From a virus, in the IMG/VR virus record IMGVR_UViG_3300032213_001373, positions 38,328 to 102,327 of that record: DNA of 64,000 nt; one strand, written 5' to 3'. Made by a program: the position numbers and the translations under genes. Shown in pieces: positions 34,482 through 43,150 of this stretch. The stretch's first letter is position 1; each line of letters begins with the position of its first letter. The notes below the pieces were generated by a model, which was not told the origin of the DNA, did not search any database, and saw only the letters and a program-made list of their open reading frames with translations.

Positions 34482-37480
34482 TAGTTACCTCCAATACCCT
34501 TGATCTTAAGCTCATTGTTAATGGCACTTCTTAGTTCGCTTGCTACACGTTGTACCTCAAATGTACCTAGCTTAGCTACGCTTACGTTCATATCTACCTT
34601 AACATTAATGTTAGATGTGGCGTGTACAGAACCTCCGCCAGCTCTTCCCATAGCTTGAGGCATGTTGTTTACAGTTTCCATAGCCATGCCTGGATTGTCT
34701 CCACCTATACCTGCAGATCTAGCTGCGGTATTAGCATCATCTAGGAACTTAGTAAAGGAACCGTTAGTAAATGCAGCCCATTGCTTCCACCAAGTTCCCT
34801 TATTAGAAACCTCAAAAGCAGCGGCAGCATTCTTTTTAGCGTTGAATAGCTCTTTATTGTTTGATATTCCAAATTGCTTACGACGGTTTCTACCCATATT
34901 TGGTGACGCAGGGTCATCGTCTTTCATATTGATTTGGAATAGACCATATGATAGGTCTCTGTTTTTTCCGTTAAATGCGTTTGCCCTACCACCTGACTCA
35001 GCAAGCGCTACAGCAAAAGCTGTCTCTAGCCCCTTACCTCTAAAGCCTGCACTGTGAAGCATACGAATCAAACCTTCGCGGTTACCTCCAGCCATACCTA
35101 CGGTGTCACCCGACACTTTATCTATACGGTTATTAATGTAAACATCACCATTGCTGCCTTTAACACCTCTGCTAATTGCGCTCTGTGGGAATTCATTTTT
35201 GAATGATGCAAAGTCAATAGGTCCACCAGACATCAACGCATTACTCAAAGATTCACTTAGAGGGATACTGCTAAGTACTGATGCAGAAGATCCTCTAAAG
35301 TTTAGACCTGCGCCAGGAGTTACACGAGCATTCTTGCTAGGAGCATCGTCGCCAATACCGATAGCCCTACCAACAGACTTAAATAGGTTGGACACAGTGC
35401 TGATAAGTCGACCGAACCAACCCTTAGGGTTTTCACGTCCTTGTGCTCCAGGACCACCATTATCACGTACTTCAAAGTGGAGGTGAGGGCCGGTAGATGT
35501 TCCTGCTCCAGGGGATCCCTTCTTACCACCAGACTTACCAATCATTTCTCCAGCGCTAACACGTTGGCCCACCTTAACTAGGATCTTAGATAAGTGACCG
35601 TACAGTGTTGATTTCTTTCCATGCTTAATAATAATATAATTTCCGTATTGACGATGTAGACCGGCGTGAGTAACAATACCGTTTGCCGCAGCAACAATCT
35701 TTGTTCCAACAGCTACGCCGTAGTCGATGCCTCGGTGGTTGCTAGAAATTTGTGGGTTCTTTGAATTGTCTCGAGGACCAAAGTTAGATGTAACAGGGGT
35801 ACCAGCAGGTACAGGCATCTGAAGAGCCATGCCCTTTGTGTCTTGATTTCCTCCAGAAAACCCTTGCTGTGGACTTACAGCATTAGACATTCCTGGGTTA
35901 TCCCCACCTTGTCCACATGCGTGGCTTCCAATATTTCCGTGGCTACATCCGTCTCCACCTCGGCCATATGGGTTTGTTGCAGCACCTAGTGTGCCAGCAA
36001 CACCTCCGATAATTGCTCCGGCACCTCCACCGGCAATAGCGCCCGTTGCAATACCTTGCCCCATATCAAACATAAAGTTTCCACCGGTACGTAGCCATGA
36101 TGGAACGTTTGACTTATTTAAAAATCCTTGTAGCTTCTCCATGCCAAAATAAGCACCAGCCGCTAGTGCTCCTCTACCAAGAAGTTTTCCAGCTCCCTTT
36201 AATCCGCCGCCCTTACTCATAAGTCCACCTAAGAAGCCAGGACCTTTTACACCGCCACCAGGACCACGAGTAAGTACGCTGTGCATCATTTTAAGTTGAA
36301 GCAAATCCATACCAAGCCCTGCAGCGCCACCAGCTCCGCCAGCAATCATTGCGCCAGTATTACCTGCACCAGGTAACGTTTGCATAACGCCACGTAGTCC
36401 AGCAAATGCTTGAGTTAGTAAGTCTGCCTGTTCTGCAAGAGAACTAAAACCGTTGTTTACTGCAGCTGTTGTATTGAGCGCAGTGTTGTACCCACCTACT
36501 AATCCTTTTTCAGTGGCTTGAAGTTTACGAGCTTCGCTAGTGTTGTAGTTAAAGTTGGCACGTAGAGGGCTTTCTTTACCAACACCTAGAAGGTCTAAAG
36601 ACTTTTGTGCGTTTCCTAGATCACCCTTCTTAAGAGGGCTTCCACTTCTTGCACGAGCAATAACACCCATCTGGATGATATTCATAAGATTTGGATCGCC
36701 ACCAGCAATAGCAGAGATGGTTGCGTAACCCTTTGATCCTGGGTTCAAAACCATTGCGGCTTGCTCTGGAGTTACTTTTCTTCCACCGTACAAGAATTTA
36801 TAAGTATCGTTAATAATCTGATTAGGTGGTTTTAAGTTTCCTGAAGAATCACGAGCCTGCACACCTATTCGCAAGAAACGCATAGCATTGACGCCTGCAA
36901 GTCCGGCAGCAACTTGTTCGTTGCTAGAGCCAGTGATGGCGCTTAATCCACCAACCTGTGGCATAACGTTCTTAAATGTTTGACTTGTAGCTGTGTATCC
37001 GCCACCATACATAAGTGACATGGTCGCCATGGTTGGACCCATAGCACTGGTAGCTCCGTTACCTACAGCTCTGTTAGAACGTAGGATAGCTTGACGGGCA
37101 TTTATTCCGCTAATGCCTGCTACAGCGTCAGCAGCAAGACGTTGGGTTACGGCGGCGCCAGTATTTGGCATCATTCCCATGCCAATACCGGCAGCAACCA
37201 CTCCACCCATTGCTACCTTTTGACCAGTACTAAAGCCTGCAAACTGATCACGGAACCTAGGCATTTCGCCCATACCGAGCTTAGAGGTGCCCTTTCCAGT
37301 AGCACCCATCATGTTCTTGTAAATCTCAGCAGTTAAGTCTGCAATTTCTTTCATTAACTTTGCAGTCAGACCAAGGCCTGCATTACCGTTAATTATTTTA
37401 AACATCTTTTCGGTATCAGAAGTAGCCCCTGCTAGGATGTTGTCATCCTGTGAGGGGAATAGGCTTTCGTATCCTGCCAC
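34481..37480 (-). CDS. tape measure protein with M23 peptidase and lytic transglycosylase-like domains
   Basis: 999 residues from GTG 37480, which overlaps the stop of the frameshifted ORF upstream. Residues 70-540 are Gly/Ala-rich helical tape with several hydrophobic stretches. About 555-680 is a LytM/M23 endopeptidase (HRGIDYG, GNYIIIKHGKKSTLYGHLSK, GPHLHFEVRDNGG), and about 795-920 is a lysozyme-like (SLT) domain (LETAFAVALAESGGRANAFN, SYGLFQINM). The protein would span the tail and locally digest peptidoglycan while injecting DNA. The two hydrolases together suit a thick Gram-positive wall. Confidence 0.85.
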   Translation of the reverse strand: MAGYESLFPSQDDNILAGATSDTEKMFKIINGNAGLGLTAKLMKEIADLTAEIYKNMMGATGKGTSKLGMGEMPRFRDQFAGFSTGQKVAMGGVVAAGIGMGMMPNTGAAVTQRLAADAVAGISGINARQAILRSNRAVGNGATSAMGPTMATMSLMYGGGYTATSQTFKNVMPQVGGLSAITGSSNEQVAAGLAGVNAMRFLRIGVQARDSSGNLKPPNQIINDTYKFLYGGRKVTPEQAAMVLNPGSKGYATISAIAGGDPNLMNIIQMGVIARARSGSPLKKGDLGNAQKSLDLLGVGKESPLRANFNYNTSEARKLQATEKGLVGGYNTALNTTAAVNNGFSSLAEQADLLTQAFAGLRGVMQTLPGAGNTGAMIAGGAGGAAGLGMDLLQLKMMHSVLTRGPGGGVKGPGFLGGLMSKGGGLKGAGKLLGRGALAAGAYFGMEKLQGFLNKSNVPSWLRTGGNFMFDMGQGIATGAIAGGGAGAIIGGVAGTLGAATNPYGRGGDGCSHGNIGSHACGQGGDNPGMSNAVSPQQGFSGGNQDTKGMALQMPVPAGTPVTSNFGPRDNSKNPQISSNHRGIDYGVAVGTKIVAAANGIVTHAGLHRQYGNYIIIKHGKKSTLYGHLSKILVKVGQRVSAGEMIGKSGGKKGSPGAGTSTGPHLHFEVRDNGGPGAQGRENPKGWFGRLISTVSNLFKSVGRAIGIGDDAPSKNARVTPGAGLNFRGSSASVLSSIPLSESLSNALMSGGPIDFASFKNEFPQSAISRGVKGSNGDVYINNRIDKVSGDTVGMAGGNREGLIRMLHSAGFRGKGLETAFAVALAESGGRANAFNGKNRDLSYGLFQINMKDDDPASPNMGRNRRKQFGISNNKELFNAKKNAAAAFEVSNKGTWWKQWAAFTNGSFTKFLDDANTAARSAGIGGDNPGMAMETVNNMPQAMGRAGGGSVHATSNINVKVDMNVSVAKLGTFEVQRVASELRSAINNELKIKGIGGN

Positions 37481-37638
37481 TACTTCACCGTCCTTGGTCT
37501 ACTCATTGCTCTGTCTAACCAAATCATTCGTTCTCTTACGCTTAAACTTTTCAACTCAGTCAGCGACCATCCTGGGTAGTACTGAGACAGGAGATCAATA
37601 GTCTGAATTAAAAGGTCATAACTTATCTCATGATTGAA
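37480..37638 (-). CDS. +1 frame extension of the gp26-like protein (frameshift product)
   Basis: 52 codons plus stop, read in the +1 frame relative to the gp26-like gene: FNHEISYDLLIQTIDLLSQY, YPGWSLTELKSLSVRERMIW and LDRAMSRPRTVK. No ATG, GTG or TTG initiates this frame before a stop upstream (TAG), yet it is clearly protein-like and fills the whole gap up to the tape measure, whose GTG overlaps its TAG. The gp26-like gene ends TTG TTT CAA TCA TGA; slippage of tRNA-Phe from TTT to TTC would join LADLF to NHEISYDLL. Such overlap ORFs before the tape measure are typical of tail assembly chaperones, although -1 shifts are commoner. Not proven. Confidence 0.55.
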   Translation of the reverse strand, partial: FNHEISYDLLIQTIDLLSQYYPGWSLTELKSLSVRERMIWLDRAMSRPRTVK

Positions 37639-38446
37639 ACAAGTCCGCTAACGTTAGCGGTAGCGGTACCTCCCGCCCGCAATTTGGACACTCTTTTTTG
37701 ATTGAGCTAAGTTGTGGTCCAGGGTTGCGTTCTGATATGGCATTAAGAATTGTTCTGCGATCCTTTACGCTGAGCTTAAGTACAGCGTTAGGGTCAAGCA
37801 CAGACTGACCGTTAATCTCAAGAACACAGCTCTTTAATACGATGGAGTCCAATTCTGGAGCTGTTTTATTACCTGAATTAACGAGTTGCTTTTGTGTGTT
37901 ACCTGTTGGTAAATGTACCTTTACGGAACCAATATTACAAGCAACATCAAAAGCTGAAGAACCTTCTAGTTTCTTCATCTCTACATCTTTATCTAAGTCA
38001 ATAGTTAAAGTCATGTCGTCAGGGCATTCTTCGCAGAACGCTCCCTGAACTGTTACATCTGGCCCAAACGTTTGCTTGCGGATTGCCAAAAGCAATAGCT
38101 CTCGGTCTCCAGCTAGCAAAGCATCAAGGATGTCTTTGTCTGGTTTCTTATCTCCTAGCTTAGTTACGGCTCTTTCTAAGATAAGCATTAAGCCCTTAGA
38201 TAGATCGTTAACTCTTGCTACAGCTTCTTCGTCAGCTCCGTTGAGCTCCCGCACTTCAGCTGTAGAGATGAAGTCTCCAAACGGTTCTTGAAAACCAGCT
38301 AGTAGCTCAACATGCGGATCAGAAGGAGGCGTAATCTTTGTTTCTGAAAACGCCTCCTCCCGACCAGCTTGAGCTACTGCTTGCGCCGATAGTTGATTTG
38401 CAAGGGCAGGATTATCTACTGCGCTTACTGTCGTATTAGTTGTCAT
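37628..38446 (-). CDS. T4 gp26-like baseplate/tail assembly protein with two zinc knuckles
   Basis: 272 residues. FISTAEVRELNGADEEAVAR near the start is the LTGxDEE-type segment of the T4 baseplate hub protein family, DALLAGDRELLLLAIRKQTF is the central conserved part, and FCEECPDDMTLTIDL with a later ECPNCGREVPLPLTLADLFQ supplies two Cys pairs. Members form the hub or act as tail assembly proteins. It lies between the tube gene and the tape measure, the normal location for assembly chaperones, and its 3' end overlaps an open +1 frame (37480-37638). Confidence 0.7.
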   Translation of the reverse strand: MTTNTTVSAVDNPALANQLSAQAVAQAGREEAFSETKITPPSDPHVELLAGFQEPFGDFISTAEVRELNGADEEAVARVNDLSKGLMLILERAVTKLGDKKPDKDILDALLAGDRELLLLAIRKQTFGPDVTVQGAFCEECPDDMTLTIDLDKDVEMKKLEGSSAFDVACNIGSVKVHLPTGNTQKQLVNSGNKTAPELDSIVLKSCVLEINGQSVLDPNAVLKLSVKDRRTILNAISERNPGPQLSSIKKECPNCGREVPLPLTLADLFQS

Positions 38447-38458
38447 TTAGGTTCCTTA

Positions 38459-39079
38459 TTAGAGTGATAGGTCTGCTGCTGTTTTGGAGTAGTCTGTAGC
38501 AAATGAAACGTCAAAACCTTCATGTACAAGAGTCATCTCTTCTACCATGAGGGTGTTTCCGCCTGCATCAAGGTTGCTGTATCCAATGTTTGTAATCCAA
38601 GCATTATATACCTTGAACTTGATAGAGGCGTGTTGGTCACCTGCGTACCCTACTGTGTTACCACCCGCTGCTCCTAGAGCCTTTGGGTTTGGGTGGCTAA
38701 GTACTGAGATCTCAAGATCGCAGCGGAAGTCTGCACCAACACCTGATTGAGCTGTACCAGTAGACATAGCGAATAGACGCTTCATCCACAGTGAGTGCTC
38801 TTTCTGTCCAAGAGAGATACCCTTAGATAGAGTGATTGGTGTAAACGAGCTTTGTCCTGGAAGCTGGTGGAAGTTAGTATTGTATCCACCTTCACGATAA
38901 GCAATTGATTCTGTAGCCACAGTCAAGCCAGATACAGATACAAAGCCCATCTTTCCAAATTTGTCTCCCCATTTTTTATCGTCTGTCTTAGGGGCAAACT
39001 CAACTAGGAACTTAAAGTTACGGACTTGGTCCGTAGCAATAGTACTTAGTCTATTAGTTACGATTGTGTCATCGGCCAT
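38459..39079 (-). CDS. tail tube protein (gp19-like)
   Basis: 206 residues. FKFLVEFAPKTDDKKWGDKF, GFVSVSGLTVATESIAYREG and LPGQSSFTPITLSKGISLGQ match phage T4-like/Phi812-like tube proteins, with VYNAWITNIGYSNLDAGGN and EEMTLVHEGFDV in the C-terminal half. It stacks as hexameric rings inside the sheath. AAGGAG precedes the ATG, with a gap of 14 bases to the sheath stop. Confidence 0.9.
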   Translation of the reverse strand: MADDTIVTNRLSTIATDQVRNFKFLVEFAPKTDDKKWGDKFGKMGFVSVSGLTVATESIAYREGGYNTNFHQLPGQSSFTPITLSKGISLGQKEHSLWMKRLFAMSTGTAQSGVGADFRCDLEISVLSHPNPKALGAAGGNTVGYAGDQHASIKFKVYNAWITNIGYSNLDAGGNTLMVEEMTLVHEGFDVSFATDYSKTAADLSL

Positions 39080-39093
39080 GATTATCTATCTCC

Positions 39094-40632
39094 TTACGCT
39101 GATGCGCTACCGGTTAGTTGGCTGAGCTTGATGACGATGAACTCTGCAGGGTACTGCAAAGCCACACCGACTTCGAGGTTTACTCGGCCATTTTGGATAT
39201 CTGAAAACGAAGTAGTTGTAGAGTCTACCTTCACATAGAATGCTTGTGAAGCAGATGTTCCACGAAGACCACCTTGTTGCCAGTAACTTAGAAGGAAAGA
39301 ACCAAGAGCTGTGTTGAGGCGCTTCCAGAGACCTGGATCGTTGTTCTCAAACAAAGCAAACTGACTGCGGTTTTCTAGTTCTTTCTTAATGTAAATCAAA
39401 GAACGCTGAATATTGATATAACGTTCGTTTGAAGTATTGCGAAGAGTACGGCCACCCATAACCACAATGCCTGCACCAGGGATCTGGCGGATAGCATTGA
39501 TTGGACGTGGGTTGTCGTTTAGGTCATCAAGCTCAGCATTTGTTAGAAGCTTTTCAGTAGCTACAACATTTGCTAGAGAGTTTGTAAGACCTGCTGGAGT
39601 CTTGAAGACACCTCGTGATGCATCAGTTGCTAAGAACTGACCCACCATTGCAGCGCCTGGAGCTTGAAGACGTGTAGCTCCACCAGAAGCACGAAGTGAA
39701 TCTGGAATAAGAGTCCATGGATAGTACGCTGCTGCAACACCACCGTCAGAATCTGGAGCTGCTGTAATAACGTCTGTTATGAAGGTTTGAGCTTCATTAA
39801 CAGTCAATCCACGAGGTACGTCTACAATTGCAAACGCATCTCCACGAAGCTGAGCATAGTTAATCACATCTCCTTGAATATTAACTGCAAGGGTGCGATC
39901 GTTGGTGTTTCCACTAGGTGCATAGATATATGCAGCTGCTGGAACGTTAAACACTAGTGGGTTTTGAATTGCATCAAAAGTAACTAGTGAATCTGAGTAC
40001 TGTGTACGTGTAGGTGTTGATCCATTAACGCCACCGCTGAGAGCCTTTAGGCCATCAACTTCTGGGCGATCATCTGGAGCAACAGATGCTGAGTTCTGAT
40101 CTGCAACACGGATATATGTTGAGCTAGCATTGATTACTGAAACCACATAGCGTGGGTCTGTAGTAACCATGCTTAGATCTGTGTACTGTTCTACAACAGT
40201 TCCAGTTACATATACAAGCAGTGCGAATCGATCATCAGTTCCTGCAGCTTTTACTTCAACAGCAATGTTGTTACCCCATGCGCCAGCATTTTCTGCTTCA
40301 ACACGAAGGGTGTTTAGTGATGCCTGAGAACGGTCAGTAAGAACGATCGAGGCCTTTGCTGATCCTGTGCCAAGTACACGCTTTACGTATAGTTGACGAC
40401 CGCCATTAGCAAAAAAGTTATAGGCAGCCCAGGTTGTTGGGTATGCATCATTCAATCCGCCAAAGGTCTTTGAGAATTCTGACCATGAGCTAAGTAACGC
40501 TGGAACAGTTGATGGGCCCTTTTCTAGAGCGCCAACAAAAGCACCAATTGCACTTCCGTTATCGCCAAGAGCGATTGACTGAGGCAAAGCTACTTCTTGA
40601 ATGAATACGCCAGGTCTACTGTATGTAGTCAT
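39094..40632 (-). CDS. tail sheath protein
   Basis: 512 residues. MTTYSRPGVFIQEVALPQSI with GDNGSAIGAFVGALEKGPST and WAAYNFFANGGRQLYVKRVL are sheath N-terminal motifs; the C-terminal part includes YINIQRSLIYIKKELENRSQ, LWKRLNTALGSFLLSYWQQG and VEVALQYPAEFIVIKL-like residues. It makes the contractile sheath, showing that the phage is myovirus-like. AAGGAG precedes the start. Confidence 0.95.
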   Translation of the reverse strand: MTTYSRPGVFIQEVALPQSIALGDNGSAIGAFVGALEKGPSTVPALLSSWSEFSKTFGGLNDAYPTTWAAYNFFANGGRQLYVKRVLGTGSAKASIVLTDRSQASLNTLRVEAENAGAWGNNIAVEVKAAGTDDRFALLVYVTGTVVEQYTDLSMVTTDPRYVVSVINASSTYIRVADQNSASVAPDDRPEVDGLKALSGGVNGSTPTRTQYSDSLVTFDAIQNPLVFNVPAAAYIYAPSGNTNDRTLAVNIQGDVINYAQLRGDAFAIVDVPRGLTVNEAQTFITDVITAAPDSDGGVAAAYYPWTLIPDSLRASGGATRLQAPGAAMVGQFLATDASRGVFKTPAGLTNSLANVVATEKLLTNAELDDLNDNPRPINAIRQIPGAGIVVMGGRTLRNTSNERYINIQRSLIYIKKELENRSQFALFENNDPGLWKRLNTALGSFLLSYWQQGGLRGTSASQAFYVKVDSTTTSFSDIQNGRVNLEVGVALQYPAEFIVIKLSQLTGSASA

Positions 40633-40676
40633 AGGTATTTCTCCTTGGGTTTAGGTTGTTTTCTAGTGAGTCCAAA

Positions 40677-41276
40677 TTATGTTTGAATGGTAGTGAACGG
40701 GGTTGGTTGGTATTCGAAAGAGATATTTGGATCTTGGGTAACAGGGTAAACCTGTACGAATTGATCTCTGAATAGTTCAGAGCTTATTCTTACCGTATAG
40801 ATGTTTCTAAACAAGCGCTTGTCCTGTTCAGTGGTATCTCTTTTGGTAAACCCAAGCATATCTAAACGACGGATTGTTCCGTCCTCAGGTATTTCTAGGC
40901 CACCAAATCTAAGAGGCAGACGGGTTGGTCGTGTTAACTCATACATGAGCTGCCGATCATGTCGAGGTTGACGAGCGTAAGTAGTGATCTGGTAATCAAG
41001 GTTCACAGGGATTGGTACATCCACCATGAAATCTTCCTCCGGATCTACTCCCTCAGGTGTATACCCTAGTGGAATGTATCCGCGGTACTCTCGCTCTTGA
41101 GCTACAGCTAAATTAATTAAGTCAATAGTTATATATGGGTAGGACTGAAAACGAATTTCAGCATCTGGTTGACCAAACCATACGCCAACAGGACGGGCTG
41201 GATTACCAGAGTCAGCTACAGTGATTCCTGTTAGGGCTGCCTTAAGTGCTTTATCTTCATTGAGAATAAATGGCAT
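40677..41276 (-). CDS. tail terminator/completion protein
   Basis: 199 residues. GVWFGQPDAEIRFQSYPYIT, ATYARQPRHDRQLMYELTRP and RLDMLGFTKRDTTEQDKRLF with YTVRISSEL are typical of the tail terminator class that caps the tail tube, and the gene precedes the sheath gene as terminators usually do. It overlaps the HK97 gp10-like gene upstream by TAATG. Identification by synteny and general pattern. Confidence 0.55.
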   Translation of the reverse strand: MPFILNEDKALKAALTGITVADSGNPARPVGVWFGQPDAEIRFQSYPYITIDLINLAVAQEREYRGYIPLGYTPEGVDPEEDFMVDVPIPVNLDYQITTYARQPRHDRQLMYELTRPTRLPLRFGGLEIPEDGTIRRLDMLGFTKRDTTEQDKRLFRNIYTVRISSELFRDQFVQVYPVTQDPNISFEYQPTPFTTIQT

Positions 41277-41596
41277 TAGATCATCCGAGCCTTTCTCAAA
41301 ACCTTATCAAAGTGTGCCACAGCTTCTGTGTCATTTATGCCAGCAATGAACTGACGTACTATTGGATTAGGTGGGGTTGACTCTGTTCCAAATTCTGCAT
41401 CCTCGATAGCATTTGCATGCTTCTTTGGATAGGCAACCTGGTACTTGCTGTCTGTAGATACGACGCGAAGATGTCTAGATGCGTCAGTAGACCACCCTGA
41501 CTCGTACGCTTTTCTGCGGAGTTGGGCGGTAAGTTTCTTTGATGAGTGCTGCTGTCCCTGTTCTAATGACTTTACGATGAAGTTATGTATCTTCAC
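41276..41596 (-). CDS. HK97 gp10-like neck protein
   Basis: 106 residues from GTG 41596, which overlaps the small gene upstream (GTGA). HSSKKLTAQLRRKAYESGWS, LRVVSTDSKYQVAYPKKHAN and AEFGTESTPPNPIVRQFIAG fit the HK97-gp10/tail-completion family, in particular the YxxxxEFGT..PP.P..R segment. It connects head and tail. The C-terminus is basic (KVLRKARMI). Confidence 0.75.
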   Translation of the reverse strand: MKIHNFIVKSLEQGQQHSSKKLTAQLRRKAYESGWSTDASRHLRVVSTDSKYQVAYPKKHANAIEDAEFGTESTPPNPIVRQFIAGINDTEAVAHFDKVLRKARMI

Positions 41597-41754
41597 TTTT
41601 TCCTGATTTTCGAGGATAGTAGGTATCCGGCTACGAATCCCACAGCTGTGGCCTTACGTCCCTTTTCAGGCGTAGCGCCAATCAGTCCTCGGACAAACTC
41701 TTCTTTATCGACGTCTGTCTCAGCTTGCAATAATTTTCTAGCAAGGTTAATCAT
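41593..41754 (-). CDS. small basic protein with hydrophobic C-terminus
   Basis: 53 residues: MINLARKLLQAETDVDKEEF, VRGLIGATPEKGRKATAVGF and VAGYLLSSKIRKK. GGAGG lies seven bases upstream of ATG 41754 and the stop overlaps the start of the neck protein gene. It resembles small proteins adjoining head-tail genes in phages, with a possible membrane helix near the C-terminus. Not recognised. Confidence 0.65.
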   Translation of the reverse strand: MINLARKLLQAETDVDKEEFVRGLIGATPEKGRKATAVGFVAGYLLSSKIRKK

Positions 41755-41798
41755 CGTAAATCCTCCAAATGAAGGTGCAGGGGTAAAGCAGCAGGGTT

Positions 41799-41818
41799 CC
41801 GGATTTCTCCGGCGTCAA
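41799..41818 (-). promoter_or_regulatory. hairpin with GAAA tetraloop beside a TTGACG hexamer
   Basis: On the minus strand TTGACG (41818-41813) is followed directly by CCGGA-GAAA-TCCGG (41812-41799), a five-bp stem with a stable tetraloop, about 45 bases upstream of the start of the 53-residue gene. TTGACG looks like a -35 element but no convincing -10 lies 16-18 bases after it, so this may be an mRNA structure instead. Confidence 0.25.
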
Positions 41819-41833
41819 GATAAAGGATAAATG

Positions 41834-41857
41834 AAAAAACCCCCATTTAGGGGGCTA
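41834..41857 (-). terminator. intrinsic terminator, minus strand
   Basis: Read on the minus strand: CCCCC (41854-41850), loop TAAAT, GGGGG (41844-41840) then six T (41839-41834). It follows the Lys-rich gene 41863-42132 and ends the transcript that carries the fibre/decoration block before the neck and sheath genes. Confidence 0.85.
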
Positions 41858-41862
41858 AGTCA

Positions 41863-42132
41863 TTACTTCTTTTTATGCTCTCGTTTGTCTTCGGCCTTTT
41901 CGCCCTTCTTGCCTTCCTTGGCTTCGTGGCGCTTTTCGACCTTCTTGATGGCTTTCTTCTTTAGCTTCTCGTCAATCTTACGATCGGCTGTCTGGGACTC
42001 TGGCTTATTACGCTTGCCGTGAGCCTTATCCATCTTTTCAAACTCTTTCTTTTCAGCAGGGCTCATACCCTTGGTAGTCTTGGCATCCTGCTTCTTGTCG
42101 TTCTTTTCGTTATAAGGCTTTTTCTTAGCCAT
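41863..42132 (-). CDS. highly charged Lys-rich protein
   Basis: 89 residues, about a third Lys, starting MAKKKPYNEKNDKKQDAKTT and rich in KK and EKK blocks with no hydrophobic core; probably disordered. The start shares TAATG with the small Cys-rich gene upstream. Basic disordered proteins like this are sometimes packaged with phage DNA or bind nucleic acid. It is the last gene before a terminator. Not recognised. Confidence 0.55.
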   Translation of the reverse strand: MAKKKPYNEKNDKKQDAKTTKGMSPAEKKEFEKMDKAHGKRNKPESQTADRKIDEKLKKKAIKKVEKRHEAKEGKKGEKAEDKREHKKK

Positions 42133-42275
42133 TACATACCCTTCTTTCTGACCATAGAAGCCTTCTTGGCTTTGCCTTTAGAGTCTTTCTTTTTATCATA
42201 CTTCTTATTGGCAGCCGCTAAGGTCTTCTCGCCATGCTTGTCTTTTGGCTTACCGCATCCACAGGTGGCGCACAT
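42132..42275 (-). CDS. small Cys/Lys-rich protein
   Basis: 47 residues: MCATCGCGKPKDKHGEKTLA then AANKKYDKKKDSKGKAKKAS and MVRKKGM. The Cys cluster at residues 2, 5 and 7 could bind metal; the rest is basic. It is coupled to the 12-codon ORF upstream and the Lys-rich gene downstream (TAATG on both sides). Confidence 0.55.
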   Translation of the reverse strand: MCATCGCGKPKDKHGEKTLAAANKKYDKKKDSKGKAKKASMVRKKGM

Positions 42276-42313
42276 TATTTCTTACCTTTCGTAGTTTTTG
42301 ATTTATCAGACAT
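42275..42313 (-). CDS. 12-codon coupled ORF, possible leader
   Basis: MSDKSKTTKGKK, from ATG 42313 (AAGGA ten bases upstream) to a TAATG junction with the Cys/Lys-rich gene. Its start overlaps the end of the structural gene 42306-42923 by eight bases. It continues the basic Lys-rich theme of the two genes downstream. It is too short to be secure; it may only re-initiate ribosomes. Confidence 0.3.
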   Translation of the reverse strand: MSDKSKTTKGKK

Positions 42314-42923
42314 CACCAGGATGTCCTTCAGGATTTTCATAGAATGAGTATTGATCTCGGGCACCGAATGGTGTATAAGAGGCGTACTCTGCAAACTGTG
42401 GATCGTTGACCAACTCTTCTGCGTTTACCTGGTATAGGACAATCCCAAACAAGGTGTAGTCGTTGGTGATGATTCCCTTAGGCAAGATTTGACGGGGAGT
42501 GAATACTTCATTCTTAAACACAACTCGGTCTCTTAAGAATGCGTCTGGGTTAGTAGGTAAGGATCTTAGTTCAGGGATAGTAATTGAATCTGAGGTAGAT
42601 AGGTGGCTACCTTCAGATATATCCATGTTAACGGTAACGTTCAATACGTCAGTGTTGTAGAAACCGCGGTCATTAGGAACTGTCATTCCCTGAGTCAGGG
42701 TAGCGTTGATCACAGGGATGTGATACGGACCCTTCCAACGACGACCGCCGGTATTAGAACCTACGTCGTAGATTGGATCTACCACAGTAGCGACCGGATC
42801 ATAAAGCCACCACTCTAGTTCGTAACCTACTGTACGTACGATTTCCTTTGTGGTGCCGCGAATGATTGATCCACGTTCGTGGTTGATAGTAAACCTAGAC
42901 CCCTCAACACGTTCACCTCTCAT
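42306..42923 (-). CDS. structural protein, neck region
   Basis: 205 residues, beta-rich: MRGERVEGSRFTINHERGSI, VGYELEWWLYDPVATVVDPI, NTGGRRWKGPYHIPVINATL and NDRGFYNTDVLNVTVNMD, ending near EYASYTPFGARDQYSFYENP. AAGGAG lies four to five bases upstream. Order next to the neck genes suggests a head-tail joining or neck protein. No recognised family. Confidence 0.55.
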   Translation of the reverse strand: MRGERVEGSRFTINHERGSIIRGTTKEIVRTVGYELEWWLYDPVATVVDPIYDVGSNTGGRRWKGPYHIPVINATLTQGMTVPNDRGFYNTDVLNVTVNMDISEGSHLSTSDSITIPELRSLPTNPDAFLRDRVVFKNEVFTPRQILPKGIITNDYTLFGIVLYQVNAEELVNDPQFAEYASYTPFGARDQYSFYENPEGHPGDV

Positions 42924-42925
42924 GG

Positions 42926-43150
42926 CTACTCCTTGTTAGGCTTTGTAAAGGTAGAAGTTTCTGGATCGTAAGTAGCGTTAGGGACTAGGTTCGACAGATC
43001 TTCGTTTGAAGTACGGTCGGTTACGTCAAGGATTAGCGGTTCGCTTAAAAAGATAGCGGCAAGACGCTCGTCAGTATGCAAGATGTCTGTTACTACGTTG
43101 TCGATAATAAATGCCAGCTTAATAGGTGGCAAAGGTTTTTCTTCGGCCAT
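42926..43150 (-). CDS. hypothetical protein
   Basis: 74 residues: PPIKLAFIIDNVVTDILHTD, ERLAAIFLSEPLILDVTDRT and then an acidic/polar stretch to TKPNKE. The pattern of IDNVV..ILH.DERLAAIFLS is reminiscent of small phage structural or scaffolding-like proteins seen near neck genes in T4-like cyanophages. The ATG overlaps the zinc-ribbon gene (TAATG). Confidence 0.55.
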   Translation of the reverse strand: MAEEKPLPPIKLAFIIDNVVTDILHTDERLAAIFLSEPLILDVTDRTSNEDLSNLVPNATYDPETSTFTKPNKE

